A stretch of DNA of 64,000 nucleotides from Liquidambar formosana (lineage: Eukaryota > Streptophyta > Magnoliopsida > Saxifragales > Altingiaceae): assembly GCA_039720395.1 (NCBI GenBank), contig CM077823.1:7244909-7308908 (forward strand), in the 5' to 3' direction. A program made the translations under genes and the position numbers. The notes under the pieces are model-generated. The model was not told the origin of the DNA. It saw only the letters and a program-made list of their open reading frames with translations, and searched no databases. Positions 49,678 through 60,572 of the stretch are shown here, one piece after another (within the stretch, counting starts at the first letter, position 1; each line of letters starts with the position of its first letter).

Positions 49678-50397
49678 GTGGGATATAAGCGTCATTGATC
49701 AACTCTCTAAGTACATGAAAATATGCTATCAGGCACTCCTAGATGTCTATAGTGAAATGGAGGAAGAGATGGCCGAAGAAGGAAGATCTTACCGCCTCCA
49801 TTATTCAAAAGAAGCTGTAAGCATTTTTATTTCCCTATAATAGGCCATATATTACACTGTTTCACAAACCTTATAAGGGGCTCTAATCTAATATCATTTT
49901 TCTTGGTTTCATGAACATTGATGAAAAATCTAGTGAGGGCCTATTTTATGAAAAATCTAGTGAGGTGCAAATCCTGAAAATTGGCTTGCTACTTTATTTT
50001 TTGATAAACCAGCCCTCCAAAAGAGCAATCGTCTCTTCTCTTCTTCTCTGTTTTCTTTCTTCTGCAATTTTATTTTTGAGAGTTAGGAATATTCTAAGTT
50101 CTTCATTTCTCTCCTACACTTGCGAGTGCACGCTTGTGAAAGTCCAGTTATTGAATCTTAGGAGGGTAGAACGCTATGACCTACGCAAGGAGTTTCATAA
50201 ACGAGTCACAAGTGCATGGAAGGTCATAAATCAGGAATGCCTCAAACCAACAGCCGTCCCAATGCCTATCCTTACGTGTGTTCTGAACCTTGCACGCGTT
50301 ATCGATGTTGTGTACAAGGACGAAGATGGTTACACAAATGCCGAGATTATGCTGAAAGACTGTGTCCTCATTGCTTACTAATCCTGTTGCAATATGA
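49678..50397 (+). pseudogene. Terpene synthase fragment (+ strand), C-terminal exons only
   Basis: After an AG acceptor, exon 49678-49816 encodes WDISVIDQLSKYMKICYQAL and EEEMAEEGRSYRLHYSKEA, the class I domain segment just after the DDxxD helix in TPS-a sesquiterpene synthases. The next exon (normally carrying the NSE/DTE metal site) is missing. A second piece (about 50164-50397) encodes [20 protein letters not shown], then [17 protein letters not shown], the C-terminal family signature. One extra base near 50365 shifts the frame so that the family ending (NPVAI, stop 50395-50397) is out of frame. Both metal-binding motifs are absent, so it cannot be active. Confidence 0.82.
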
Positions 50398-50399
50398 GC

Positions 50400-51250
50400 A
50401 CAGACCACGTTCTGTTCATCACTCAACATAGTTGCATATATCCAGCAAAATAAGGGGAGAAAGAGCTTTCAATAAGTGCAACAATGACAATAAATGGAGA
50501 TAAATCTCTTTGTAATTAAGGGTTTATATGTAAATCAGTTGGTGCAAAATCTATATATATATATATATATAAAACTACTATTACAGTATTACTACATACC
50601 AATCAGTGGAGTGAGCCTTTTTTAATTGGCATTTGGTCTGTGATGTCCACAAAATTTTGTGTACATCAATTTTTTTTTCCCCTTTTTTGGTTATTAAAAA
50701 TAAAAAAAGAATTCTTGGGTCCTCCCTATATCCAGGTTTTATTGTGGTATCCTTGTGAAAAAAGACAGATGCTGACACGGGATATGGCCCAGCGCTTGAA
50801 GCCCAAAACACATAACCCCTAGTCCCTACTCCCCCACTAATTTCAACATTGACAGTGTCCTTTGTCCCAATTCACTTGTGAAGGATGTCTGGTCAAAGCT
50901 TCGATTGGCCTCGTTTTATATCAAAATGATGCTTCCAAAATTATTTCTCCTGGACTTTATTCTGTAATTGGTCGGTATATGTTTGGATTAGGAGATTTCA
51001 TGGGCCCACAAAAATTAGTTAAGTGTAATGTATTTGGAGCCTCTTGATATTTTAAAGGGCCAGTGTCAATGCTATTATTTTACCGGTGGTTGGGATGCAC
51101 ATTACATTTGATTTCTATTTTTATACTATATTGTCATCAGGGACAAATGCCAATAGTTGTGCCATATTTAATTGGCACTACTTTTGGGTCATGTTTGTTT
51201 ATCTGAAATGAAATGAATGAATGCATGGAATGAAATCATATTCCAATTTA
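50400..51250. other. Intergenic DNA, nothing recognised
   Basis: (TA)n at 50553-50570, a small perfect hairpin GATGTCCACAAAATTTTGTG near 50641, and otherwise unassigned AT-rich DNA between the terpene synthase fragment and the first Mutator-like element. Confidence 0.4.
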
Positions 51251-51259
51251 TTTCAAATA

Positions 51260-52152
51260 GAGTAAAATGTAGAAAACCCCCCTCTATTGTTACCCATTTT
51301 GCAGGATATCCCCCTCTTAAAAAAAAACCCAACAAAAAACCCCTCATATTGTGCTGGGAGGTTACACCGTTAACAGAAATGTTAAATGACCATTATACCC
51401 TTGTATGGAAAAATATTAAAATATTAGTTTTTGATTATTTTAAATGGATTTTTAAAAATATAGAAAAAAAAAAAAGAAAAAGAAAAAAAAGAAGGAAGAA
51501 GGAAAGGTTGCCGACAATGGAGATTTGCCGGCTCATGTCGCCGGTTAATATCGTGATCTGTGAATTCCGACGAGATCATCGCCCATGGCACACCCTTCTT
51601 GTCGTTGACCCTTCCTTCCCATCCACTGTGTACAGCAATCACAACCATAACCCACAGCCCTTCCTTCTTACCATTACCACTGCCAAGATTTCATCACCGA
51701 CGAAGATGAACTCCATATTTTTCGGCAACGAGCATCAAATCTAGCGAAGGGTCCGTACCCTCCATTCCCAATCAAACCATTGATGGATCGCGATGGAGAA
51801 GCTCCACTTTTCCAACGACAAGCTCCCAATCAAACCAGCGAATCCAATTTCTTTTTTTTTTTCGTTTCTCTCCAAACACTCCACCTGCTGCACCGCACCA
51901 CACCACACCTTGTCTTGCTGGTCCTTCTCCATCCGACAACCTTCCGTCGGATCTGATAGTGGCAGCGGTGAAATTACAGTGGCAATGATGGCAACAAGCG
52001 GTGCCGATGTGCGGTGCCAATGTGGTTGATCAAAATAGCCACCGTCGATGTTGGCAGAGAAAAAAAATATCTCCCAAACCGCTGTGGTTGATCATGGGAG
52101 AGAAGGCAGATCGTGCAGGGAGGGAGGGAAGGGAAAGAAAGCCGATGAAAAA

Positions 52153-52183
<31 letters not shown>

Positions 52184-52754
52184 TTCACCTGCAACTACCA
52201 CCATTGATCCCTTGCTCCCTCTATGCATTACAGATTCAAATCAAACTAACCAGAACCCATCTTATCAACCAACCCACCTGAAACTCAAACCCAAAACCCC
52301 AATTGCATAACCCCACGAGATTCCCCAAACCAAACTTAGGAAATTTCTTGAGAGAAATGAGAAATTACAAAAGGAAAATTCTTCTTCAACCTCTGTTTTG
52401 GGGAATCAATGGAGAAGAATTGCACGCCCAAAGAGGTAAGTGACGTCGGAGTTACGGACGTTGGGGGTATTGCCGGAGAAGAAGAAAGTGGGTGAGGGTT
52501 CGCCGGCGACAAATATGGTAGAAGCTAAGGGTAGAGGAAGAGAGAAGAAGAGGGCATTTTTGTCATAAAAGTCTAATAGTCAGTGTCACGTGCGAGTCAC
52601 GTGCATCTTTCCGTTAGTTTTGTAACATTAACTGGATGGCAGGGGACAATCTACCAACCCTAGTCAATATGAGGAATTTTTTGTTGGGTTTTTTAATAGA
52701 GGGGGTAACCTGCAAAATAGGGTAACAATAGAAGGGGGTTTTTGCATTTTACCC
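51260..52754. mobile_element. Mutator-like element (non-autonomous MULE), 1.5 kb, 9-bp TSD
   Basis: Both ends carry terminal inverted repeats of about 90-95 bp: left GAGTAAAATGTAGAAAACCC ... CTATTGTTACCC ... TTTTGCAGG, right read inverted GGGTAAAATGCAAAAACCCC ... CTATTGTTACCC ... TTTTGCAGG. The flanks are identical 9-mers TTTCAAATA (51251-51259 and 52755-52763), the Mutator hallmark. The interior is markedly GC-richer than its surroundings, with frames on both strands, and might be captured gene sequence (Pack-MULE). No transposase is seen. An A run lies at 52148-52172. Two CACGTG cores lie at 52588 and 52599. Confidence 0.85.
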
Positions 52755-52940
52755 TTTCAAATAATATGTTTGAATAAAATAATTTAAATGAAAATAGACG
52801 TAAACAGCGAGTTTAGACAATCATTTCAAATCCATTTCTATTTAAGATTAATTCAGGCAATTAATCATATTCAATTCCTATCCCAGATCCAAGATTTTCT
52901 TTAAACACCACGAGTCAACTTACATCACAAGTTATAAATA

Positions 52941-54095
52941 TGGTAAATTGCACCCCCTTATGTATGGTGGGGGGGGGGGGGTGGTTCAACAAAAACCCCT
53001 TTAAAATTCAAAAGCCATGCAATGTCCCTCTGAATGATTTAATTTTTTTCAATGCACCCACCGTTAGTTGCCGTTGAAGAAAAGTGATGAAAAATAATCG
53101 CATGCTATGTACATGATGCTGGAATTGTCAAAAATACCCTCTTTCTCTGAACCCAAACCCGCATTGCACTCTCCCTTTGAACCTAACGGCGATGGAACTC
53201 AAACCCCCACGGCTCCATCTTCAAACGGTAACCAGATCAGGATGAGAGCATTCTGCAGATCGACGGAGAAGCCACAGCCATCACCCCCATGTTCGTCACT
53301 AGCGCAGCAACGATGAACTGCAAGCACCCATGGCAGACCTCTGTTTTTGTGAACAAGAACCTTACCGTGGCAAATCTATTCGTCGGCGTCGATTTGTTCC
53401 ATGGATCATACCGGATCAACATAGAACACCGCCGACGCAGCCATGGTAGAGGAGTAATTTGAATCGTAGGGAGACATTCGTGTGGGTTTGTGTTGCACCC
53501 ACCATCACCACCGGTCATGCTCTCTCTCTCTCTCTCTCATTTTTCTGGCCGCCGCTGCTGTTGTCACTACCACCGTCCATGGAGATCTGCCGTAGACGAT
53601 GCAACATGCTATCGGGGTTGAAGGTTTGGGCTTCGGATCTGGATTTTGTGTGTCGGTGAAAGGGTTTGAGTTTCAACAACTTGAGAGATTCAAAAAAAAA
53701 AAAAAAATGTTACACAGTCGCACGTAGAAGAAGAAGCAGCCATGGCTGCCATAGTTGGAACCCACCGTTGTTGCTGCTTCTCCTTTCTCCTCGGATTTTT
53801 TTTTTTTTGTTAAAAAAAAAAAAAGGTTGCACGATGAGGAAGCAGCCATGGCTGCCATGGTGGAACCCGTCGCCGCCGCTGCCGCTGCTGCTGCTGCTGC
53901 CTGCCTGCCTGAAATTTTCTCATCTGGTCACAACCATGGGTTGAGCACGTGAGGGAGAAGGGAAAGGGGAAGGGCAAAATTGACTGTTCAATCCTTACTT
54001 AACACCTCTATTTTATTTAACAGCTGATTTGTGTTGGGGGAGAGGGGTTATGTGCCATACCCCCAATACATAACGGTTTTTTCTGCATTTTATCC
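52941..54095. mobile_element. Second Mutator-like element, 1.15 kb, 9-bp TSD
   Basis: Identical flanking 9-mers TTATAAATA (52932-52940 and 54096-54104). The termini are imperfect inverted repeats: left TGGTAAATTGCACCCCCTTA, right read inverted GGATAAAATGCAGAAAAAAC, both continuing with a TTATGTAT-GG core. The interior is GC-rich (CCGCCGCTG..., GCTGCTGCTG near 53875-53903) and contains a roughly 106-bp-apart duplicate of GAAGCAGCCATGGCTGCCAT (53733 and 53839). No transposase is seen. Only 177 bp separates the outer TSDs of the two elements. Confidence 0.75.
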
Positions 54096-54104
54096 TTATA
54101 AATA

Positions 54105-55547
54105 TCAAGGTGACACAACGAAGAAAGGTACACAATATTCACACTATCTTGATCGATCATTCTTTTCAGTTCTCAAACACCTACAAATGGCTAACTTTAT
54201 CTATAACTGAACATAGAGAGGATTTTATTTTTCTTGATCGGCAAAAAGATAATTCATTTATTCAAAGTAAAACGAGATTACAACCTACAAATCAATACGG
54301 AAGAGCACACCCATGCACCTTAACACTCATAAGACATGAAGATTGAAGACACCCCACTAGAAAAAAACAAGACAAAAATCAGGCTCATACCTATAAAAAT
54401 GAAATCACTTTTATCCGATTGAAATAATTAAAAAATAAATAAATGCCTACTCCGTGGGTAAAGTTAAACAAATGATATTTTGGAGGTTTGAATTGCAAAA
54501 TACTAGTCATCGGGTGTGATGTACATTGGACTATTCTTTTTTAAATAAAATATAATACTTTTATGAATTGGTAGGATTTATTATTATTATTTCTTAAGAA
54601 TTTATTTTAAAAAAATATGTTTCAAATTTCAATCACTCTAAGTAAAAGAAACGTGGGAGAAAATTCTTATCTTCTTGGAGATAAACTAGCTAAGAGATAA
54701 TGTGGGAAATACCGTGCATGGGTGAGAGGGAAAAAAAGTGAGTATTTTGTGGAGAAAGAAAGAAACGTGGAGAGAGAAGTAGTGGAAGTTAAAAGGAGAG
54801 AAAAGTGAAAGTTGGCGTCTTGACGGTAAAATTGTTATGCAATCAAAATTGAAATACAGTGATAAAATGAAAGTTATTTTGAATTTTCATCAGCTATGAC
54901 CAACGAACTAAAAAAAGTTGACTTGATATAGTAGTATAAATAGATAGATAGATAGATTTTGATAAGTAATTTCTTAAAAATACATATGGCATGTGGAGAG
55001 AGCTCATATGCGCGTGCATCTTTAATTGGAACGATGGGATAATGATAAGATGATAATATTATACATTGGAAGAAGATACAAGATGAACTTTTTGTGTGCC
55101 TAGGACAAAGCTGCTTTTGTTTTTATAAAAAGAAAATTGTTTTTTTCTGATTTTTTAATTTAATTTAACTAACTAACCATATATATATATTTTTTCCTCA
55201 CGAGAGAGTGATAATTTTATTAGAAAGAACCAAGGATGGTGGTTTAGTAGTAAAAATGTAAGAGGTTAGGTAATTTAAGGACAATCATAGGTGTTTGGGT
55301 TTATTTTAAATTGTGCTTCGAGGGTTCTGGGTTGGGTGGTGTTGCTTGATGTATGACAGACTTATTTTGAGATTAATAAAATCCATTTTTTCTCCTAGAA
55401 ATAAAAAGAAGACACATACACACAAGAAATCAACCCCCAAAACAACTTTATTCAACATACTCAACCTAAGAGAGCTAACAGAACAGGAATTATCACAGAT
55501 CAAGCACAGAAATTAACCCCCACCAATAGAACCAATTCGATCAACCC
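54105..55547. other. Intergenic DNA with possible decayed SINE
   Basis: Mostly AT-rich. 55234-55400 (GGTGGTTTAGTAGTAAAAAT, later GAGGGTTCTGGGTTGG) has the spacing of degraded A- and B-boxes and ends near AATAAAATCC, but the boxes are poor. (ATAG)n at 54938-54956. No protein gene seen. Confidence 0.3.
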
Positions 55548-56734
55548 TTATATTGCCACGGGATCTATGAGCAACGACGCGACACGATCTTTGGTCGTTT
55601 TTCCGACATGGGTATACCCATCATTGTCCTTGTAAAGAACATCTATCACACGTGCAAAATTCAGGGCACGCATGAAGGAGAGGCACTGGTACATCAGTAG
55701 GTCTGAGGAACTCCTCATTTACTTCCTTCCACGCATTAACGACTTGCTTGTTGAACTCATCAAGTACCTCTTGCTTTGATGCACCATATTGCTTCATGTA
55801 GCATTCCACGCTGGAGGCAGCATGCCCTCTCTCTTGCTCGAACTGCAAAAATTGGACCTCAAGATTTAGAGGAATCAAACTATTGTTTAAAATTGTCATG
55901 CTAGATAAGTTCACAAACTCCTCTTGCCAGATAGCGAGGCAATTGCATTAACACTAATATCAGAGTTTTTATTTTGTTAAAAAAATCACACTTTGCAGTT
56001 TACCCCACTGAAGATTGGTTTGTCATCACTTTACAACTTTTTTTTTTCTTTTTTTTTTTTATAAATATTGGTCCGCAAAAAACTGTATGATTAAATATAA
56101 CTTGGAATCATTATACCTTCTTATAGCTTGAAAACTACATTTTGCCCACTTCAGTTACACATGGATACTTAATTTGTGTAAAAAAACTTATAAATAAATT
56201 ATAAGGGGTGAAGTGAAAAATGTGTCAAACTTGAAGGAGGTAAACTATGATTATTCCTTTTTTTTTTTTTTCTTTTTTTTTTTTTTCGTGAATTAAAGAA
56301 AAATTGTGAAATTCACATTTATTCCCTATACACGTACAGCAGCCCACCTAGTTATATAGGGTGTGGGAGTAGCATTGTCAGAGTAGTTTATATATCATAC
56401 CTGGTGGGAAACTACATCATCCATGAGCCTGCAAATGATTGAAGAAGCTTTGACAATCTTAGGGTTATTGAATGCCCAATCAAAGGCCTCCTTTGTTACA
56501 AGTTCTCCCATGCCAACAAAAGATGTGGTTATAGGCATGGGGTAACCACAGCTTACTAGTGCAACGTGCATATACTCCTCCATTAGTGGTATGTATCCTT
56601 CATTAAACCATTTGGCTTCGACAAAGTTGACTTGGACTAGATTTTTCATTTGGGTTAAACGGGCAAATAGATTATGCTACCATAATAAAAGAACTTGTAT
56701 ATCTATATATATACACACCGTCCTAATGAGATAA

Positions 56735-56892
56735 ATACGTGTTGATATAAGTTATATCAGTACCATGCATTGAGAGTTGTACCTAGTGTATTGAAAAAAT
56801 ACTCTGCAATCCACTAATGTACGAGTTACAACCCCTAATGTGAGTGTTGATATAATTAAGTTATATCAACACATGTTCACCTGATCATCATT
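56735..56892. mobile_element. GATATAA-family foldback MITE in a terpene synthase intron
   Basis: CGTGTTGATATAAGTTATAT at 56741 pairs with TAAGTTATATCAACACATGT at the right. The interior has GAGAGTTGTACCTAGTG and GAGTTACAACCCCTAATG, as in the 36-kb array. It lies in the intron between pseudogene exons 5 and 6. Confidence 0.65.
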
Positions 56893-56920
56893 ATCATCTA
56901 GATACATATCTATTTATATC

Positions 56921-56928
<8 letters not shown>

Positions 56929-56960
<32 letters not shown>
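56929..56960. repeat. (AC)n microsatellite
   Basis: About 15 CA units after TATATATACA, in the terpene synthase pseudogene intron. Confidence 0.9.
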
Positions 56961-56963
<3 letters not shown>

Positions 56964-57104
56964 CATTTATCGATCAGGGAAGATCAGGGCAGTTCAATAG
57001 GATAGCAATTGAGGTGGCAAGCCTTAGGCCTTAGTTCTTAAGTTCCCAACCCACTTATTAAAAAGGTTTTGTACAAAAGGCTCCATTTAAAATTTGAGAC
57101 AAGT

Positions 57105-57470
57105 TATTGCATCCATTTTATTTGTATAGTTCACAAATTTTAATTTCTCAAGGTTTTGGAGAGATATAAAAGGCTTTTATGAAAATTGGTTATGTGGTTC
57201 ATTAGAAAATATCATTTTGAACAACTTTGCAAAAGAAAGTTCTTTCAAAATCTTTTGTTTAATTGGACTTTTTGGCCAAAAATGAAATAAAGACAATAAA
57301 TTGCCAAAAACTGCACTTAAACGACAGGATATTTGGAAGACCTTTCTTTTGCAAAATTATTTAAAATAATGTTTTCTAGCAGATTGTATGACCAATTTTT
57401 ATAAAAACCTTTTTTATTTTAGCAAAACTTTGATAAATAAAAATTTAAAAATTAATAGAGTTAATCGCCC
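57105..57470. mobile_element. Foldback MITE, family F, in a terpene synthase intron
   Basis: The left arm AATATCATTTTGAACAACTT then TGCAAAAGAAAG is inverted at the right as CTTTCTTTTGCAAAATTATT then TAAAATAATGTTTTCTAG. The arms are about 100-130 bp. It lies between pseudogene exons 5 and 6, beside the GATATAA MITE. Confidence 0.7.
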
Positions 57471-60164
57471 ACTTAAAATTCTGTCTTTAGGCCCCATTCG
57501 AAAAGGCATTGTTTAACCTCAGCCCATTATTTATAATGGACCTCTCTTGGCCTTAATAGAAAGTGGGTGAGTAAGAGCCGAAGGGTGCTTTACTTGCTTT
57601 ACTGCTTCCTTCGCATAGTGAAACGCGGTATGCTCTTCCTTGTTTGGCCATCTCTTCCTCAATCTCTGCATAAACATCTAAAAGTGCCTGATAACAAAAT
57701 TTCATGTACTCTGGGAGTTGATCCAAGAAGTTGATATCCCACCTGAAAGACAAGTAAACACTTCCCATCAATCTGAATTCTCCCCCATAATTTTACATAA
57801 GAAGTAGGTGATGTGAATATATTTGTCAGACCTTTCAATTGCTTCCGTAAAAAGCTCGAGTTCTTCAAATGTACCTATATGCATCATAGATATCGTCCAT
57901 GACGGATGTCATGGCGATAACTTTGGTTAATATTCTTCTAGCAAGGGAATACCGGGGCTCAAAATACACTCCCACTATCCAAAAGAAGCCCTCCACCACT
58001 CTTACAAAAGGTAATTTTCTCGCAAAGTTTAAGTCTTTCCACCACGTAAAATAATACAGTTTGTAAGCAAAACCCAACTCAATTCTTACACTACCTAAAA
58101 TATAGACATGATTAGGGAGTTTCCTTCTTATAAGGTTAACCTGATAAATATCAGGTTGACCCTCCAAAATTCTTATTCGAGACTCGTATTTTGTGAAAAA
58201 AACCGTTGGATTAAATCTAATTCATATGTAGTTCATGCTAAAAATAAAGTTGATCCAAGATTAAGAGTTGTTTCATCCATGAATGTCCATAAATGAGTGA
58301 TTGTTATTAATTTAAAAAAATGTAAGTTTTGGATCGAATAGCAATTTGTCTCGAATCAACTTTATTAGTAACTTAATTACCACGGTGGGTTCACAACATA
58401 CGATTCACAGGTAAAATTTTGGGAGGTGACTCCTTGATTAAGAACTTAATTACCTAGCGATTTCGCTAAGCTCCTTCTTGTGTAAACTCTGTAGTAGGTT
58501 AAAATCCAACTTCGCAAGCTTTAGTAAAGCATCATTATGTGAACCATCCTCTTAGTATATAGAGATAACGCCTCGCCTCCAGCCTTGGTAAGCCCTTGCA
58601 AATGGGCTGTTTTAGTGCATGAATCACCTGTGCCACAAGATGATCGCTTGCACGGCTGGTTGCCATAGACTCAAGCTGAATGGTGGTGAATGCCAGTGCT
58701 TCATCAAGTACATCTCCGTGTATTATGAGATGTTTAGCTTCATTAAGCCTAGCATGCCCTTCACATCCCCCATCAATGATTCCTTGAAGTTGCCTTGTCA
58801 TTTTTGAACTTGTACAATGTCTGCCTCAGCCCCAAAAAGTACACTTATTAATTTTTTATTTTTTTGGTTAAAAAAAGGGATTAATGGAATGACGATGTAA
58901 ATATTCATGTTTCTATTGAGATTTTTCTCTCTTTCTTTGTTGGAACCTCATATCTTTATTTCTCACAAAAGGTAAAATCAATTATGAATCCAGCCTTAAT
59001 TTCAATAAACAAAGAATTTTTAATCAATGAAAACCCACATAAATTTTAAGAAAAATTCTTTAAATATACACATTAATTTAGGAGATCGATATGTACAATT
59101 TAGAAAACAAGTGAGTATCGTTCTAATGGGTTTGACTGTTTATTTTCGTTGTTTTTGGTTGCTTTTACGGATGGTTTACATAGGCAAAAATAAAAAAAAA
59201 AGAAGTAAATTATGAGAAAGCTCCTTAATGTTTGATCTCTTCAAGTAACTTCCTAAAGAAAAAATTATGTTAATTACATCTCTCTGTTGGCTTACAAATT
59301 TAGTAATTAATACCATTGTTAATTACTGTTCATAGAATTAGACAAAAAAATAAATAAATAAAACACTATGTGACCATCGTTAATTCTACAAACGATGATT
59401 AATGGTACAGTTAGCGTTAATTGCTAAATTTGTAAGATGTCGAGAAGGACATTGTAACCATTTTCTTTACGAATATTACATGAAAAAGTGTTAAACATTA
59501 AGAGTATTTCTTGTAATTTACCCAAAATAAATAAATAAATAAATAAATAACGAAGTAAGTAGATTATATGAGACTGATCAAATGAAACATTATACCCTTC
59601 TTGTCTTAGTAATCGGAACCACAAAGAAACATTGTAGAGATCCTCATTACCATTATCAAGACGGTCATCATGGATGTATTGTAATGCTTCTTCTATCTCT
59701 CTTTCGAAGTGATACGCCACGCCGAGGCATTGGATTGCATCAATAAATTTCAGCTGTTTCGAGGGCTGACCCGCTCTGGTCATTAGCTCCCTTCTCACTT
59801 CTTCTCTCAGTCCTTCAACCTCCTTTTCCTTATGGGTTTGGGTTATCTGCACCAAGAAAATTGTATGCATGAGCACAAAAACAAATAGGTATCAAGAATC
59901 AAATTCATGTGCATGCATTCACACATGTAAACATGTACGTACACATTTCCTCTTTTATTTATTTATTTATTTTTGGCCTGAGGGTAATTTAGGAAGGCAG
60001 TCACCTATGGCCGCCAAATTTTAGTTGAAAATAAGGGTCCCATTCAATATTAACCCTTATGGTAGATCCAAAAGAAAAAAAAAAAACATTTTTTTAATAC
60101 TTCAAGTATTAGGGCTCCAAACCAAGTCCACAGCTCAGAGGCCATAGGACAACAACTAAAAAAA

Positions 60165-60572
60165 ATGTTGAGTTATTGCCATCCCTTGATTTTATTTGTA
60201 TCCGACTACTAATTATTTTAATTTTTCAAGGTTTAATTAAAAAGGTAAATGGTTTTTATAAAAATTGGTCGTGGGATCCATTAAATAAATAAAAAAATTA
60301 TTTTGAACAACTTTGCAAAAGAAAAGTTTTTCAAAACATATTAATTGTTTAAGAGGATTTTTTTGGGAAAAAACGAAATAAAGAGCGTAAATAGGAAAAC
60401 AGTCTACTTAAATTACAAATTTTGAAAAACATTTTTCTACATAGTTGTTAAAAATGATGTTTTCAAGTGGACATCGTGGCTAGCTTTTATAAAGACCTTT
60501 ATATTTTTAATAAAACTTTGAAAAATTAAAATAAGTAGAGTGCAAATAAAATTAAGGGGTGGCAATACCTCC
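60165..60572. mobile_element. Foldback MITE, family F, best-preserved ends
   Basis: The left end TTGCCATCCCTTGATTTTAT then TTGTATCC is inverted at the right (ATAAAATTAAGGGGTGGCAA then TA). Inner arms read ATTTTGAACAACTTTGCAAA and GTTGTTAAAAATGATGTTTT. This copy best defines the family termini. It sits upstream of terpene synthase pseudogene exon 2, where exon 1 would be expected. Confidence 0.75.

Larger units (their letters stand above)
55548..59846 (-). pseudogene. Terpene synthase (TPS-a-like sesquiterpene synthase) pseudogene, exons 2-7
   Basis: Exons on the - strand: 59846-59596 (AIQCLGVAYHFEREIEEALQ, FRLLRQEG), about 58843-58454 (DVLDEALAFTTIQLESMA, LKQPICKGLPRLEARRY), 58045-57832 ([33 protein letters not shown], metal motif DDIYD), 57742-57594 ([20 protein letters not shown]), about 56639-56401 ([19 protein letters not shown], start of the second metal site MDDVVSHQ), and 55842-55548 ([20 protein letters not shown], stop TAA 55550-55548). 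The family cyclises farnesyl diphosphate in the cytosol. Exon 1 was not found. Lesions: several frameshifts in exon 3, the acceptor before WWKDL reads AC not AG (58047-58046), a two-codon loss removing the RxR arginine pair, and single extra bases near 57876, 57622 and 55675. Not functional as written. Confidence 0.88.

Noticed and set aside
50640..51050. Gene between the terpene synthase fragment and the MULE (frames at 50640-51047)
   Set aside because: Short, no family motif, no splice sites fitting a model.
51217..52281. Open frames inside the first MULE as host genes
   Set aside because: They lie wholly between the terminal inverted repeats and 9-bp duplications, and show no recognised domain; at most captured fragments.
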